From positions 1-13,110 of the forward strand of contig CALBSL010000120.1 of the NCBI GenBank assembly GCA_937968025.1: DNA of 13,110 bases, given 5' to 3'. This DNA comes from an uncultured bacterium (GTDB lineage: Bacteria > Patescibacteriota > Patescibacteriia > 2-12-FULL-60-25). This document shows positions 12,407 through 13,110 of the stretch, piece by piece (the first letter of the stretch is position 1; the number at the start of each line of letters is the position of its first letter). The notes below the pieces were generated by a model, which had not been told where the DNA came from, searched no databases, and worked only from the letters and a program-made list of their open reading frames with translations. A program made the translations under genes and the position numbers.

Positions 12407-13110
12407 ATGTTCATTCGATCGATCTTCCAGACGGTTCTCGCTTCGGTCCTCATCGCTTCGATGGCGTCTGCGCAGACGTCCACCAACGCAACCGGCTCGC
12501 TCTCTACGACGCCACTCGCGGTCCTGGCGGCAGGTCAGATGGTCTCGCCGCCCTCTGATCCTCGGGTTCGGATTCCTCAGGAGGACGGGGGGTGGCGGCC
12601 TCCGCTCGTGCTGACGTACGTAGCCCCTCCTCCGTCGACGCCGGAGCCGACGCCCGAAGACCCCGCTGCGGCCGCTCGCGAGACGGCCGCCGCTCGACGT
12701 CTCCGCCTCCGCGCCCACGCGCAGACCATCTGCGAGCGAACGGAGCGCGACACGGCCCTCAGAGAGGCCTGCATCGCCTGCGCGTCGCGCGGCGAGACCC
12801 ACGTCTGGCTCGGCCAGAACGATGCGTCGATCGACTACCTCCGCACGCTCGCGAGCATGCAGAATCAACCGCTCACGGAGTTCCGCTGCCAGGATCGTCG
12901 CCATCGGCGAACGATGACCCTCATGGGCGAGCTTGCGCATCGCTTCCAGGACGTCGAGCGGCGAGTGAGTGTCGCACAGACCCAGATCGCCGGCCTCCGG
13001 GATGCGCAGGGGTCCATCGAGCCTCGGCTCATGCCGCGGCTCGTCCAGCTGGCGCTCGCCGCCCACCTCCGCACCCATCTCGAGAGCGAGGTGACGACAA
13101 CGGAAGCTCG
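12407..13110 (+). CDS. secreted coiled-coil/Pro-rich protein, 3' end beyond window
   Basis: The frame opens at ATG 12407 behind AAGGA (8 nt) and stays open for 234 codons to the window edge. The first 22 residues are a signal peptide (MFIRSIFQTV..., cleavage at ASA22 before Gln23). As in the beta-barrel protein, Gln follows the cleavage site. A Pro/Thr-rich stretch lies near 70-86 (APPPSTPEPTPEDP). An Ala/Arg helix-rich region follows with Cys pairs (ICERTERD, ACIACASRGE, FRCQDRR) and heptad-like segments (HRFQDVERRVSVAQTQIAGL). This resembles the coil-plus-Cys part of the protein at 9357 and might be a shared architecture. A barrel could lie past the edge. Codon use is GC-rich but less extreme than in the two genes before it (33 of the first 44 codons end in G or C). 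Confidence 0.78.
   Translation, partial: MFIRSIFQTVLASVLIASMASAQTSTNATGSLSTTPLAVLAAGQMVSPPSDPRVRIPQEDGGWRPPLVLTYVAPPPSTPEPTPEDPAAAARETAAARRLRLRAHAQTICERTERDTALREACIACASRGETHVWLGQNDASIDYLRTLASMQNQPLTEFRCQDRRHRRTMTLMGELAHRFQDVERRVSVAQTQIAGLRDAQGSIEPRLMPRLVQLALAAHLRTHLESEVTTTEA

Noticed and set aside
12245..13078. 277-residue minus-strand frame opposite the last gene
   Set aside because: It runs across the terminator at 12263-12304 and lacks a start signal. The + strand frame has an SD, a promoter and a signal peptide.

Overview
The window splits into two blocks that differ in base composition, codon use and translation-start signals. Positions 1-26 are not biological: they match the Illumina TruSeq adapter, so this is the raw end of an assembled contig.

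Block A (about 27-9086) has moderate GC and mixed third codon positions. It holds a possible + strand gene tail, which converges on a 767-residue coiled-coil protein of unknown function (minus strand). A compact minus-strand translation cluster follows: smpB, ssrA (tmRNA), infC, rpmI, rplT. A divergent + strand set starts with a 65-residue Cys-containing protein. It continues with a run of envelope genes: an AI-2E/PerM-type membrane protein, a one-TM protein, a polytopic membrane protein, an HtrA-like protein whose catalytic residues are lost (a pseudoprotease with PDZ), and a Wzz-like two-TM protein. A clear intrinsic terminator ends the run. Most genes here have no Shine-Dalgarno (SD) sequence. 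Three (smpB, the AI-2E-type gene, the HtrA-like gene) have a -10-like hexamer exactly 6 nt before ATG, which suggests leaderless transcripts. Compact spacing, leaderless starts and this envelope set fit a Candidate Phyla Radiation (Patescibacteria)-like bacterium, but that is inference; no 16S or other decisive marker is present.

Block B (about 9149 to the end) has high GC, with nearly every codon ending in G or C in its first two genes. It holds three consecutive exported proteins, all with SD sites: a 489-residue signal-peptide protein with coiled coils and a likely 8-stranded C-terminal beta-barrel; a 414-residue lipoprotein with 33 cysteines in repeated modules; and a third secreted protein cut off by the window end. 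A set of hairpins lies upstream of the first gene. Strong hairpin terminators follow the first two genes, and TTGAC-type promoters precede the first and third. A beta-barrel implies an outer membrane, as in Myxococcota or other high-GC diderms. A CPR cell would not be expected to have one. The A/B boundary (about 9087-9149) is therefore either a chimeric assembly join or an acquired island. With adapter left on the contig end, a join must be excluded before the blocks are read as one genome.

Most notable: the degenerate HtrA-like protein, the repeated leaderless promoter layout, a tmRNA with an apparent 25-residue tag directly behind smpB, and the Cys-rich secreted trio.
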